A stretch of DNA of 12,918 nt, from positions 1-12,918 of the forward strand of contig JAGYNP010000021.1 of NCBI GenBank assembly GCA_018399935.1, in the 5' to 3' direction. This document shows positions 4,702 to 12,846 of the stretch, one piece after another (positions within the stretch are counted from its first letter, which is position 1; every line of letters starts with the position of its first letter). A program made the translations under genes and the position numbers. Below the pieces are notes generated by a model. That model saw only the letters and a program-made list of their open reading frames with translations, did no database searches and was not told the DNA's origin. Origin of the DNA: Candidatus Moraniibacteriota bacterium (lineage in GTDB: Bacteria > Patescibacteriota > Minisyncoccia > Moranbacterales > DUUL01).

Positions 4702-7182
4702 CTAGCCCTCTTCCTTCAGATCCTCCTCTTTCTGTACTGACATCATTTTCTCATAACGATTTTTAATTTCATTTTCAATAATATTTCTGTCTTTACCATA
4801 TTTATATCTAGAATATTCTTTAAAAGCTTCTTTTAATTCCTTACTTCCTGCTTGGGGAGGATAAGTCTTCATATTAAAAGGATCACTAGACTCATTATTA
4901 ATTAATAATTTAGTAAGACATTGAAAATTATTAAGATTAATTAAATCGTTGGCATCGAAAACTGGATTCAGTTGCTTTTCTAAAAAATCAGCATCTTCTG
5001 CTCCTACTCGAAAAACACTCATTGAACCAACATTCCCAAAAACCGCTTTTGAAATATCATCTGAAAGTTGACCAATATATTGATGGGCAATGGTTAAGCA
5101 CAATCGATATTTTCGAGCTTCAGCTAATATTTGAGCAATTGAATCAGTGGTAAAATTTTGAAATTCATCAATATAAAGATAAAAATCATTTCGTTCTTCC
5201 TCTGAAAGATCAGTTCTAGAAAGAGCTGCCATTAAAAGTTTTCCAACGATTATCATTCCTAATAAATGACTGTTAATTTCCCCAATTTTTCCTTTAGACA
5301 AATTAACCAATAAAATTTTCTTTTCATCTATTATCTTTCTAAAATCCAAAGTACTCTCCTGCTGAGCAATAATTGGTCGCATCATGTCATTAGAAATGAA
5401 ACTAGTTAATTTGGAATTAATATAAGGAGCAATATTTTCCAAAGAAGCGTCTCCTCCAGCTTTCTCAGCTTCTTTTTGCCAAAAATCAACCACTGTTCGG
5501 TCTTTGCAAAGTTTCAATTTTTCTTTTCTGAATTCCACATCCCGAAAAACCCTCGGCACTTCCATTAGAGTTGATCCAGTTTCTGGACTGTCCATTATCA
5601 ACAACAAGGCATTTCTCATATATTGCTCAAACATTGGCCCACCAGTTTGACTCAAATCATAAAGCTTATCAAAAATATTTATAATTTCATTAATAACAAA
5701 AGTTTTCTGTTCTGGATGTTTTTCGTCATATTGAAGCATATTAAAACCAAAAGGTCTTTCTGTGTCAGCTGGATCAAAATAAACTACATCTTCAACTCTT
5801 TCTTTGGGTATACATTCTAAAATGTTATCTATCAAATCTCCATGCGGATCAATCACACACATTCCTTCTTTGTTTTTTGCGTCTTGTTTGGCCATTTCTT
5901 CAATAAAAGCCGATTTACCCACTCCAGTTTGTCCAGTAATATAAAGATGTCTTCTTCTAGCATCTCGATCTAATCTTATTTCAGTTTGAGTTCCTCTAAA
6001 ATCACTATACCCAATCCTTAAGCCTTCTTTGGGAATATTAACTGGAGGTGGAGCTGTTTTTGACCTTAGCCAGTTTAATTTAGGGGTTTCTGTAGTTGAA
6101 ATAGGAAAATGAAAAATACTAGCTAATTCTTCAACATCCAAAATCATCTTTCGATTAGGTACAAAATGTCGAAAAATAAAATTGTAAGCTAATTTTTTAA
6201 CATTTTTACTTTTATCTCGAACGGCAACAAATTTGTTCAAGTTAAAATCCTCAAATTGAGTAAAAGAATTTTCCAATTGACTCAAAATATCTTCAGCTCT
6301 TTCTTCTGTTTTAGCTGAAGCTAATAATCTAACATTTACATCAAAACGAGTTTTATTAATTTTATTTTCAATTTGCTTAATTATATCATTTTCTTCTGGA
6401 GTTAAATTGACTGTTTGATTAGCATTTTTATCTTTACCTTTTATCAGATTACCCATAAACTCAGACAACATTCCCTTACTAGCCTCTTTAAGTCTTCGTC
6501 CTTTTTGCATTTCTTGAGTTATTTTTTCTCCTCTTTTTTTTATAGAATTACTAGAAGATTTTTTGAAAACAATTTGAAAACAAGCCCCTTCTTCAACATT
6601 CTCTAATTTAGACAAAGCATTAGCAATATTATGTAATGGATCAGATTCTAATCTCTGATAAGTCTTTATTGGAAAAACTGCTTCTCTTTTTAACCTAAAA
6701 AAACTACCCTTAGTAAAACCCTTCGGACGAAAAATAGTATAATCATCGACTCTTTCAATATGAGCCGAAGGATAAAAACTATGAATTTGTTTTTCTATTA
6801 ATTCTTTCAATTGCCTTGGCACGGAAACATAAAAAGATATTTGTTCTTTATCAGAAGGAACAGCCATTTCTACTGCTATTTGAGGTGAGCCATAAAAAAA
6901 ATTTTTAATAAAATTTCTTCTAATTTTAACTTCAGCCAAAGTTGCTAAAAGTTGCTCCATTACAGAAATTTCCTCTTTTTCACTTTGAGTTCTTTTTTCT
7001 AAATCTAAATTTTCTGGTTTTTTTGGTTTAACTACTTTAATAATATCCAAGGTAGAATTTAAAGACTTGCTAATTTTTATTTTACTTAAAATGACAATTT
7101 CAAAAATAAACCAACCAGCACTAAAAACCGCCACTCCGCCGGTTAAAATCATTAAAATTACTATTATTGTTTCAGTATTCAT
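4702..7182 (-). CDS. Membrane-anchored VirD4/TraG/HerA-type ATPase (type IV secretion or conjugation-like)
   Basis: An 826-aa P-loop ATPase resembling type IV secretion coupling proteins, which feed DNA or protein substrates to a membrane channel. One N-terminal membrane segment (about 5-35) anchors it. Residues about 75-350 form an alpha/beta region (MAVPSDKEQISFYVSVP at 106-122) like the N-terminal domain of CPR and archaeal conjugation-type ATPases, which I believe is catalogued as DUF8128. The motor has Walker A GQTGVGKS (417-424), the family motif CVIDPHGDL (442-450), Walker B YLYIDEFQNF (668-677), and a sensor-like TIAHQYIGQL (697-706). The C-terminus is a charged helix. AGAGGG 8 nt before the ATG supports the start. 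It is the last gene of the locus. No VirB4, relaxase or pilin gene is in the window, so whether it moves DNA, protein or chromosome is open. Confidence 0.88.
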   Translation of the reverse strand: MNTETIIVILMILTGGVAVFSAGWFIFEIVILSKIKISKSLNSTLDIIKVVKPKKPENLDLEKRTQSEKEEISVMEQLLATLAEVKIRRNFIKNFFYGSPQIAVEMAVPSDKEQISFYVSVPRQLKELIEKQIHSFYPSAHIERVDDYTIFRPKGFTKGSFFRLKREAVFPIKTYQRLESDPLHNIANALSKLENVEEGACFQIVFKKSSSNSIKKRGEKITQEMQKGRRLKEASKGMLSEFMGNLIKGKDKNANQTVNLTPEENDIIKQIENKINKTRFDVNVRLLASAKTEERAEDILSQLENSFTQFEDFNLNKFVAVRDKSKNVKKLAYNFIFRHFVPNRKMILDVEELASIFHFPISTTETPKLNWLRSKTAPPPVNIPKEGLRIGYSDFRGTQTEIRLDRDARRRHLYITGQTGVGKSAFIEEMAKQDAKNKEGMCVIDPHGDLIDNILECIPKERVEDVVYFDPADTERPFGFNMLQYDEKHPEQKTFVINEIINIFDKLYDLSQTGGPMFEQYMRNALLLIMDSPETGSTLMEVPRVFRDVEFRKEKLKLCKDRTVVDFWQKEAEKAGGDASLENIAPYINSKLTSFISNDMMRPIIAQQESTLDFRKIIDEKKILLVNLSKGKIGEINSHLLGMIIVGKLLMAALSRTDLSEEERNDFYLYIDEFQNFTTDSIAQILAEARKYRLCLTIAHQYIGQLSDDISKAVFGNVGSMSVFRVGAEDADFLEKQLNPVFDANDLINLNNFQCLTKLLINNESSDPFNMKTYPPQAGSKELKEAFKEYSRYKYGKDRNIIENEIKNRYEKMMSVQKEEDLKEEG

Positions 7183-7190
7183 TTTATTTT

Positions 7191-7196
7191 CCCTCT
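7191..7196 (-). promoter_or_regulatory. Shine-Dalgarno of the VirD4-like ATPase gene
   Basis: AGAGGG on the minus strand, 8 nt before the ATG at 7182. It is the only clear ribosome binding site in the window and decides this start. The 151-nt gap before the gene (7183-7333) also holds a weak stem TTTCAGT/ACTGAAA (7274-7280 and 7301-7307) and a possible -10 TATAAAAAT (7310-7318) without a good -35. Confidence 0.6.
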
Positions 7197-7333
7197 AAAT
7201 CTTTTAAAATAACTCTTTTATTTCTTTTAATAAAAATTTCTAAAAAACTTTTTAAAAACCCTCAATCTCTCCATTTCAGTAATGCCGATAATAAAAAGTG
7301 ACTGAAAATATTTTTATACAAAATACTTTCTTA

Positions 7334-7756
7334 TTAAATTTCAGTCTTCTCAATAAAACCTTTTTCGATCAACACCTTTCTAAATTCGTCTTCGTCTATC
7401 AGACGATCATGCATTTTATCTAAAGCATAATTACTATTTAAACTCTTGGCTACTTTTAAAGCTTTTTGTGGTCCTTCTTGAGAAGCTATTTCTATTAACT
7501 TTTGAATCTGATCTTCAACTTTTTCTAAAATAGCAATCGAACTAGTCTTACTTTCTAAATCAGCTTCTTCTTTGGAAACTTCAATATCATTAACTTTAAT
7601 TTGTTTTTGTAATTTTTCAATTTTATCCTTTTCATTTTCTTCTAATTCTTCATTTTTTCGAGGTTTTTCAAGAGCTTCTTTTGAATAAACATCTTTTTTA
7701 AAATCTACCTTTTTATCAATTTTTTCTTTCCCTTCTAAAATTTGCTTTTCACTCAT
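7334..7756 (-). CDS. Small helical charged protein of unknown function
   Basis: A 140-aa protein I cannot assign to a named family. Residues 1-72 are Lys/Glu-rich and probably disordered or coiled coil (EELEENEKDKIEKLQKQIK, 36-54). Residues 75-136 look like a compact helical module: ILEKVEDQIQKLIEIA (76-91), then GPQKALKVAKSL (95-106), then YALDKMHDRLIDEDEFRKVL (110-129). The last part, with its 'LD-MHDRL' core, recalls a short motif I associate with uncharacterised Parcubacteria proteins, but this is memory and not checked. There is no signal peptide and no membrane segment. It starts 29 nt after the stop of the DUF5663-like gene and precedes the ATPase gene by 151 nt, so co-transcription is likely. 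The gene is probably real because composition and order match its neighbours. Confidence 0.7.
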   Translation of the reverse strand: MSEKQILEGKEKIDKKVDFKKDVYSKEALEKPRKNEELEENEKDKIEKLQKQIKVNDIEVSKEEADLESKTSSIAILEKVEDQIQKLIEIASQEGPQKALKVAKSLNSNYALDKMHDRLIDEDEFRKVLIEKGFIEKTEI

Positions 7757-7785
7757 AGATAATCTTATTTTTTAATTATTTATTT

Positions 7786-8745
7786 TTAATCTTCTTTGTT
7801 TGAATTTCTCATTTTTTCAAGTTCATTAGATAAATCTAATTCTTCACCTTCAATAATGTCACTATTAATTTTATTTTCCTCTAAAATTTTAGCTTCATTT
7901 TCAAATTGTTCCTTTTCAAGTGCATCTAAATTGGAACTTTTATTTTCATCAGATTTATTGCTTTCTTTATGTTCTTTTACTTCAATTGGTGATTCTTTTA
8001 AATTTAAAGCTTCTCGATAATCCTGAGTTTCTTCTTTAGAAATATGGTCAGAATTTTTGTTGAAGTTTTCATCAATTTCTTTAACTTCTGTTTTTGAGGC
8101 ATTTTCTCTTCCTAATTCTTCAGCTTTTTTGTCTAAGTCTAAATCTAAATTTAACTGGCTCTCTAACTCTTTATTTTCTTTAGAATTTAAATCTTTCACA
8201 TCATTTAAATTATTATTATCTTCTTCTGTTTTTAAATTTAATTCCGGTTTTATTTCAGCTTCATTCTTACTTATACCTATTTTATTTTTCGGATCAGTTT
8301 CCTTTTCTTCAACCAAAGAATCTTTATTTTCTTCTACTGATTGATGGACTTCTTTTCTTTTTTTATCTTCTTCGTCTTCCTCTTCTTTTTTTTGATCTTC
8401 ACTTACATTTTCTTTGTTATTAATAGCTTTGTTGACAAAATTTAAAGCATTTTTCTTATATTCACCAATTTCTTCTAAAATTAAATCCTGAAAGTTAGGA
8501 ACATTTTTTTCCAAGAAAAAATCCACCAACTCTGGTTTTTCAGAAGCTCTCTCAAGAACTGTTTTGAATTCTTCTATTTTATCTTCAGGTAATTCTTCAC
8601 TAACTCTAGTAGCTATTTTTTGTTGCAAAATTTCACCAATTTCAACAACCATTTTTTCTTGCTTTTCTTTTTCTAATTTATCAATTCCTAATTCTTTAAT
8701 TAAATCTAGTTGAGCTGCTTTTATTTTTTCTTTTAAATTTGACAT
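7786..8745 (-). CDS. DUF5663-like protein with long acidic tail
   Basis: 319 aa from the ATG at 8745. The frame stays open upstream to another ATG at 8805, but those 20 codons lie in the GC-rich hairpin block and read as repeat-derived sequence (MLKMYLTGHVV, then CERRGG), so I place the start at MSNLKEKIKA. Residues 10-105 are helical and fit the pattern of DUF5663 known from candidate-phyla bacteria: LIKELGIDKL (15-24), VVEIGEILQQKIATRVSEEL (33-52), EFKTVLER, then VDFFLEKNVPNF (74-85) and LILEEIGEYKKNAL. The name is from recall. Residues 106-319 are almost only Glu, Lys, Asp, Asn, Ser and Leu, so probably disordered or loosely helical. No membrane segment. It lies between the 864-aa membrane protein and the 140-aa protein. 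Confidence 0.75.
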   Translation of the reverse strand: MSNLKEKIKAAQLDLIKELGIDKLEKEKQEKMVVEIGEILQQKIATRVSEELPEDKIEEFKTVLERASEKPELVDFFLEKNVPNFQDLILEEIGEYKKNALNFVNKAINNKENVSEDQKKEEEDEEDKKRKEVHQSVEENKDSLVEEKETDPKNKIGISKNEAEIKPELNLKTEEDNNNLNDVKDLNSKENKELESQLNLDLDLDKKAEELGRENASKTEVKEIDENFNKNSDHISKEETQDYREALNLKESPIEVKEHKESNKSDENKSSNLDALEKEQFENEAKILEENKINSDIIEGEELDLSNELEKMRNSNKED

Positions 8746-8752
8746 TTTTTTT

Positions 8753-8841
8753 GGCCCGCCACGTCGTTCGCAAACAACGTGGCCCGTTAGATACATTTTA
8801 AGCAAGGCTTGAAATGTTATCTAACCGGGGCTTGGCCCGTT
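8753..8841. repeat. GC-rich tandem hairpin block inside the ATPase locus
   Basis: There are two strong hairpins. The first is GCCACGT (8758-8764) with ACGTGGC (8777-8783), continued inward by GTT/AAC around a CGCA loop. The second is GTTAGATACATTTTAAGC (8786-8803) with the matching arm at 8807-8825, about 18 bp with one bulge, one mismatch and an AAG loop; its outer CCCG/CGGG extends the stem. GGCCCGTT occurs twice here (8781 and 8834) and once in the island at 4586. The rest of the gap to 8900 is plain AT-rich DNA. It looks like a dispersed repeat inserted between two genes of one operon. Confidence 0.8.
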
Positions 8842-8900
8842 AAATTTATTTCAAACAAAACCTAAATTCTATCTAATTGGGTTGTTTTAATTTTTATTTA

Positions 8901-11495
8901 TTAACTTTTACTAGTTCTTATTAAATATTCTTCAATACTTTCCGACTTTTCAAAATTACCTCCAGATTCAGGAAACTCTCCAGTTTCCTTTATTTTTTTT
9001 ATTAAAAGTTCTTTTAATTCTTCATTTCTATCAACCTCAGCTTGACTTAGATTTGAGTCATCGTATTTATTGTTAATAAAATCTTCAACGCTTCTGTCTT
9101 TAACTGCTTGCCATTCAGAATCTTGTCGTCCATAAATTTTTTCAATTTGCTTTGAAGTGTCAGGACCCATTATTTCAACCGTTTCTGTTGGTTCTGAAAC
9201 TTCCACCACAGTGTTTCTTGAAATATTTTCACCAACATCTTGAGTATAATGAGTTATCTCAACTCTTCTGATAAACTGTTCGACTGTTTCCTCGGGTAAT
9301 GGTTGTTCCCCAGACTGCTGAACCAAAACTAATAGAGTTTGATTGAGTTGTTTTCTATTGTTCATCTCCGCTTGATCTAGACCATTATTAGAAATTGACC
9401 CTCGTTGTTCTAATTCAATAAACTCATTGACTTCATAGCCCAAACCATTCGCCCCTTCTTTAATTGGGTTTCCATATTCACTATTAATAACATCCAAAGC
9501 ATTTTTATTTTTCATCACATCCCACTCATAAGATTGTCTGCCATAAATATCCTTAACTAAATTGTTAATATTTTGATCAACCTGGGCTGAGATTTTGGGA
9601 TCAAGAATTTTAACAGTTTCTGTCGGCTTTGAAATATCAACCGTTTTTTTAGTTGTCGTATTATTAAGCCTTTCTGCTCCACTCTCTCCAGCATTTTTCA
9701 TAGTGTCATTAATGCTGTTTGGATTATTAAACTCAGTCTTTCCAAATTGAGCTATTTTTCTCTCATCATCAAAACCAGGGATTTTTAATTTTCCATCTTT
9801 TAAACTAAAATCAGTGCCAACATCCATATGTCGATATCGCCATTCAATAAATTGATCGGCTTGAACTTCACTCATTCCATGATTTTCCATTAAATCTTTC
9901 ATTGTTTCAGCCCTAAATCCAGCTAGAACATTGCCGACTTTTTGTCGATCGCCATCAAAATTCTCACTCAAACTATTCCAAACATTTCCACCTTTGGCTA
10001 ATTCAAAAGAACTATTCAACCTCAAACCTTTTTCAGATTCTTCAGCTTCATAATTTTCTCCTAAATTTTTATCCGATTTAATTGGTTTATTACTAGTAAT
10101 TGTTTTCTCTTCTGGTTCTTTATCAACTTTCAAGTCTTTATCTTCAGGAATTTTAGTTTCCTTAAATTTCACATCTTGAGACAAACCATCATTCTCTAAA
10201 CCATCAATATTATCAATGTTATCCAAAGAAGAAACTAATCCATCCATGCCTAAAGCAGTTCCAGCTAAACCAACTCCCGTCAAAACCAAAACGCCTTTTT
10301 TAGTCAAATTAACTCTTTTTTCCTTTTTATTATATTCATTTAAAACCTCAAACAAATTACCTTGATTTTTCTCAAAACCACCAACAATTTTTTCATCTCT
10401 TTCTATTTTATAATTTGATTTAACCCGATCAGCTTCTTTATTGGAAAGACTAGCTACTCCTGAAAAAATAGCTCCTCCAACTGCTCCAACTGCCAATCTT
10501 TTTAATAAAGTTTTTCCACCCTGCCAGGCTCCATAACCTAAAGCAGTCCCCATAGCCGCTCCTCCTCCCAACATAATCGTTGCCCCGACCGTTGAAGAAA
10601 TTCCCACTCCGTAAATCATTTTTTCTTTTTTCGAAAGACTATTATATTTTTCCCAGGCGGTTTTCAAAACCCCTTTTCTTTTTTCAGACAAAGTCTCCTG
10701 TCTTTTTTCTAAAAGTTTTTTTTCATTTTGATTCAAATAACCTAGTAGACTAAACATTTTTTCCTCTTCTGAACCATCTTCCTTTTTTTTTATTCCTTTA
10801 ACGACATCTTCAGTTAAAATATAATTTTTAAGAATTTCTTTTAACTGTTTTTGTTGATCAAATTGAACATTTTCTTTCTTTTCAGCCACCATTTTATTGG
10901 CAAATTCTTGATAATTATTTTGATATTCTTTTTGAAGTTCCTCTAAAACTTTCTTGCTATCCTCAAACTCTTTATTAATATGACTTTCTTTATTTTTTCC
11001 AATCCCAAAAAAAGCTTGGGTTTTTTGAAAAAAACCCCTTTTTTCCTTAATTTTTTGAAACTCAGTTTCTTTTTCTAAAAGTTTTTGAAAAGATAAATCA
11101 GCCTTTTCTTTTAAATCATCCAGATTTACTTGCTTGTTTTCATCATCCATTTCTACAAAATTATTTTCAGAAATATCTTTTTTTTCCTCAAATTTTTTTT
11201 CAGTAAAATTACTTTTATTTTTTTTCAAATCCATCTCTTTTAACAGACTAGCCTCTTGATTTGAAATCAATTCACCCTTTTCTTGTTTATCTTTTATTTT
11301 TTTAAATTGATCTTGTCTAGCCAAAAAACTTTTATTTTTATTAATAAAACTATCATCCATTTTTCTTTTTCCAGAACCATTTGATTTAACTATTTCAATT
11401 TTTTTACCCAACTGACTCAAATCTTTATCTAATTGCTCATCTAAATCAAAATTATTTTTACTTAAATCAGCTTTTGGTATTTTAGTAAAATCCAT
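8901..11495 (-). CDS. Large membrane protein with LysM-like stretch and duplicated C-terminal module
   Basis: An 864-aa orphan protein. Residues 1-100 are charged and about 105-290 are probable coiled coil. Hydrophobic Gly-rich segments follow at about 294-325 (GATIMLGGGAAMGTALGYGAW, 304-324, written here only as a position), 334-350 and 400-421. With the charged N-terminus inside, three passes would put the last 440 residues outside. A linker (422-495) precedes a region with GGNVWNSLSENF (502-513) and VGTDFSLKDGKLKIPGF (559-575), resembling a LysM-like wall-binding fold, not certain. Residues about 618-746 and 764-864 are two copies of one module sharing PTETV, IYGRQ--EW and an acidic end. 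The gene starts 22 nt after the previous stop with no Shine-Dalgarno. A scaffold or surface part of the ATPase machine is a reasonable guess. Confidence 0.75.
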   Translation of the reverse strand: MDFTKIPKADLSKNNFDLDEQLDKDLSQLGKKIEIVKSNGSGKRKMDDSFINKNKSFLARQDQFKKIKDKQEKGELISNQEASLLKEMDLKKNKSNFTEKKFEEKKDISENNFVEMDDENKQVNLDDLKEKADLSFQKLLEKETEFQKIKEKRGFFQKTQAFFGIGKNKESHINKEFEDSKKVLEELQKEYQNNYQEFANKMVAEKKENVQFDQQKQLKEILKNYILTEDVVKGIKKKEDGSEEEKMFSLLGYLNQNEKKLLEKRQETLSEKRKGVLKTAWEKYNSLSKKEKMIYGVGISSTVGATIMLGGGAAMGTALGYGAWQGGKTLLKRLAVGAVGGAIFSGVASLSNKEADRVKSNYKIERDEKIVGGFEKNQGNLFEVLNEYNKKEKRVNLTKKGVLVLTGVGLAGTALGMDGLVSSLDNIDNIDGLENDGLSQDVKFKETKIPEDKDLKVDKEPEEKTITSNKPIKSDKNLGENYEAEESEKGLRLNSSFELAKGGNVWNSLSENFDGDRQKVGNVLAGFRAETMKDLMENHGMSEVQADQFIEWRYRHMDVGTDFSLKDGKLKIPGFDDERKIAQFGKTEFNNPNSINDTMKNAGESGAERLNNTTTKKTVDISKPTETVKILDPKISAQVDQNINNLVKDIYGRQSYEWDVMKNKNALDVINSEYGNPIKEGANGLGYEVNEFIELEQRGSISNNGLDQAEMNNRKQLNQTLLVLVQQSGEQPLPEETVEQFIRRVEITHYTQDVGENISRNTVVEVSEPTETVEIMGPDTSKQIEKIYGRQDSEWQAVKDRSVEDFINNKYDDSNLSQAEVDRNEELKELLIKKIKETGEFPESGGNFEKSESIEEYLIRTSKS
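8904..9206 (-). repeat. C-terminal module copy 2 of the 864-aa protein
   Basis: Encodes residues 764-864. Starts VEVSEPTETVEI, then IYGRQDSEWQAVKDRSVEDFINNKY is represented by IYGRQ (787-791) and EW (794-795), then LSQAEVDRNEELKEL and a closing SIEEYLIR. It is shorter than copy 1 by lacking the insert between the EW helix and the Q-AE helix. Confidence 0.7.
9258..9644 (-). repeat. C-terminal module copy 1 of the 864-aa protein
   Basis: Encodes residues about 618-746. Starts VDISKPTETVKI, then IYGRQSYEWDVMKNKNALDV (650-669), an insert of about 30 residues, LDQAEMNNRKQLNQTLLVLV (706-725) and TVEQFIRRVE. The same order of landmarks recurs in copy 2, and the DNA coding for PTETV is also similar in both, so this is an internal duplication. 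Confidence 0.7.
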
Positions 11496-11517
11496 TTTTT
11501 TTAAATTTACTTTTATT

Positions 11518-12810
11518 TTAAAAAGTTTCTCTAGTTTTTTCTTTTTGTTTAACTAAATTTTGAAAATAATTCAAAATTTTATTTAAAGATACATCCTTAA
11601 ATTTATCTTTATTCTCCTGAAATTTAATTTCTATTTTTTCTGGCAACTCTTCTTTTAAAAATTTATTTTCCAAATCATATGCTACTGAATTACAAGTAAA
11701 AGTACTCATATAACCGCCTTCTTCAGATTTATGCCAATTTTGAACCTCCTTTTTTATGATCTTTTTTTTAGCTTCTAAATATTTATTAAAAACCTCAATT
11801 ATTACTTTTTCCTTCTCAGACAATTCTTGCTTTTCATTTTTATTAAGCTTTTTTTCAGAAACCTTTTCTTCTTTTTTAAAACTTTCTAAAAAATCCTCCT
11901 CTGAATCAAAAATGTATCCCTTAATTAATTCTAAAAAATCTTCATAACTCAAGACCCTTTCTTCATTTTTCTTCTCAGCTGGACTCCAAGATTCTGTTTC
12001 TTGATTATAAACAAAGCTTTGATATTTATTAATATAAACCTCTCTATTTTCTGGATCATATTTCAATATCTTAAACTCCGAACCGTCAATAACATTCAAA
12101 TAGGTTCCTTTTTGATTCTGATAAATATCAAAAAACTCTTTCTCGGTCTGAGGAGCTTTTAACTGATCTTTATTTGATTTAGATTTTCTTTTTTTATTAG
12201 TTAACAAACTTCCTTCTGCTTCTTTTTTTGTGACTTGATCTTCGCCGGTCATTGAACTCTTTTGCTCATCCTGACTAATCTCTTTTTCTTGAGAGTCTAA
12301 GTTCTCTATTTCAACCGAATCTTCCATTTGATTTTTTTCTAAATGTTTTTTCATAGCTTTTAAAAGAGTATTGGCGTGCATATCACTATTTAAAGTTGTT
12401 TCGATTATCTCTAAAATAACTTTCTGCTTAGTTTCATTTAACCTCAATAATCCCTCTTCTACTTTTTCTTCTAATAACTCAACTAATCGTGGTTTTAATT
12501 CCTCATGAGCTTTTTTTAGATATTTTTGATATTTTTTATTTTGTCTTTTTTGCTCTTTAGTTTTTTTGCTTTTTTCATAAGACAAAGCATACTCATCTAA
12601 AACATTTTCATTTAAATATTGCTCCACCCAATTTTTAATTGTCTCCATTGTTTTTTCTTTATTTTCAGTTTTTTTTTCTTTTAAATTAATATCTAAATTC
12701 CCAACACTTTCAAGATTATTTGAATTTTCTTTTTCATTCAAATTTAATTCAACTGCTTCTTCTTTTGATTCTTGGTTTTTATTACCTAAAACTCCCCCAG
12801 CTTCAGTCAT
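11518..12810 (-). CDS. Charged orphan protein, first gene of the ATPase locus
   Basis: A 430-aa protein with no family I recognise. Residues 1-55 are a disordered Glu/Lys/Asn-rich leader. Residues about 57-160 are helical, with a basic patch (KKTKEQKRQNKKYQKYLKK, 82-100) and a following amphipathic stretch LVELLEEKVEEGLLRLNE (109-126). After a charged linker (165-218) comes a more globular part: EKEFFDIYQNQKGTYLNVID (223-242) and FKILKYDPENREVYINKY (246-263), probably beta-rich, then SYEDFLELIKGYI. Residues 330-430 are helical, including WHKSEEGGYMSTFTCNS (359-375) with the protein's only Cys (C373). There is no signal peptide or membrane segment, so it is probably cytoplasmic. The next gene starts 22 nt after its stop. 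It may bind the coiled-coil part of the membrane protein, but nothing shows that directly. Confidence 0.72.
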   Translation of the reverse strand: MTEAGGVLGNKNQESKEEAVELNLNEKENSNNLESVGNLDINLKEKKTENKEKTMETIKNWVEQYLNENVLDEYALSYEKSKKTKEQKRQNKKYQKYLKKAHEELKPRLVELLEEKVEEGLLRLNETKQKVILEIIETTLNSDMHANTLLKAMKKHLEKNQMEDSVEIENLDSQEKEISQDEQKSSMTGEDQVTKKEAEGSLLTNKKRKSKSNKDQLKAPQTEKEFFDIYQNQKGTYLNVIDGSEFKILKYDPENREVYINKYQSFVYNQETESWSPAEKKNEERVLSYEDFLELIKGYIFDSEEDFLESFKKEEKVSEKKLNKNEKQELSEKEKVIIEVFNKYLEAKKKIIKKEVQNWHKSEEGGYMSTFTCNSVAYDLENKFLKEELPEKIEIKFQENKDKFKDVSLNKILNYFQNLVKQKEKTRETF

Positions 12811-12818
12811 CTTTTTAT

Positions 12819-12846
12819 TTTTTATAATTTATTAAATTTTTATCAA
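12819..12846 (-). promoter_or_regulatory. Possible promoter of the ATPase locus
   Basis: TTGATA (12841-12846) lies 16 nt from TAAAAA (12819-12824) on the minus strand. It would start transcription almost at the ATG at 12810, giving a very short leader. The whole stretch 12811-12918 is extremely AT-rich, so chance matches are likely. The operon may also begin beyond the right edge. Confidence 0.25.

Noticed and set aside
4545..4766. A 73-codon plus-strand ORF crossing the GC-rich island.
   Set aside because: It is built from the hairpin island and antisense DNA of the ATPase gene end, has no ribosome binding site and no recognisable domain.
7226..7268. A 15-codon minus-strand ORF with a basic peptide in the gap before the ATPase gene.
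   Set aside because: Too short, no ribosome binding site, and its composition is that expected of random AT-rich DNA.
8746..8805. N-terminal extension of the DUF5663-like protein starting at the ATG at 8805.
   Set aside because: The 20 extra residues are encoded by the hairpin repeat and have a composition unlike the rest. The internal ATG at 8745 starts a typical helical N-terminus.
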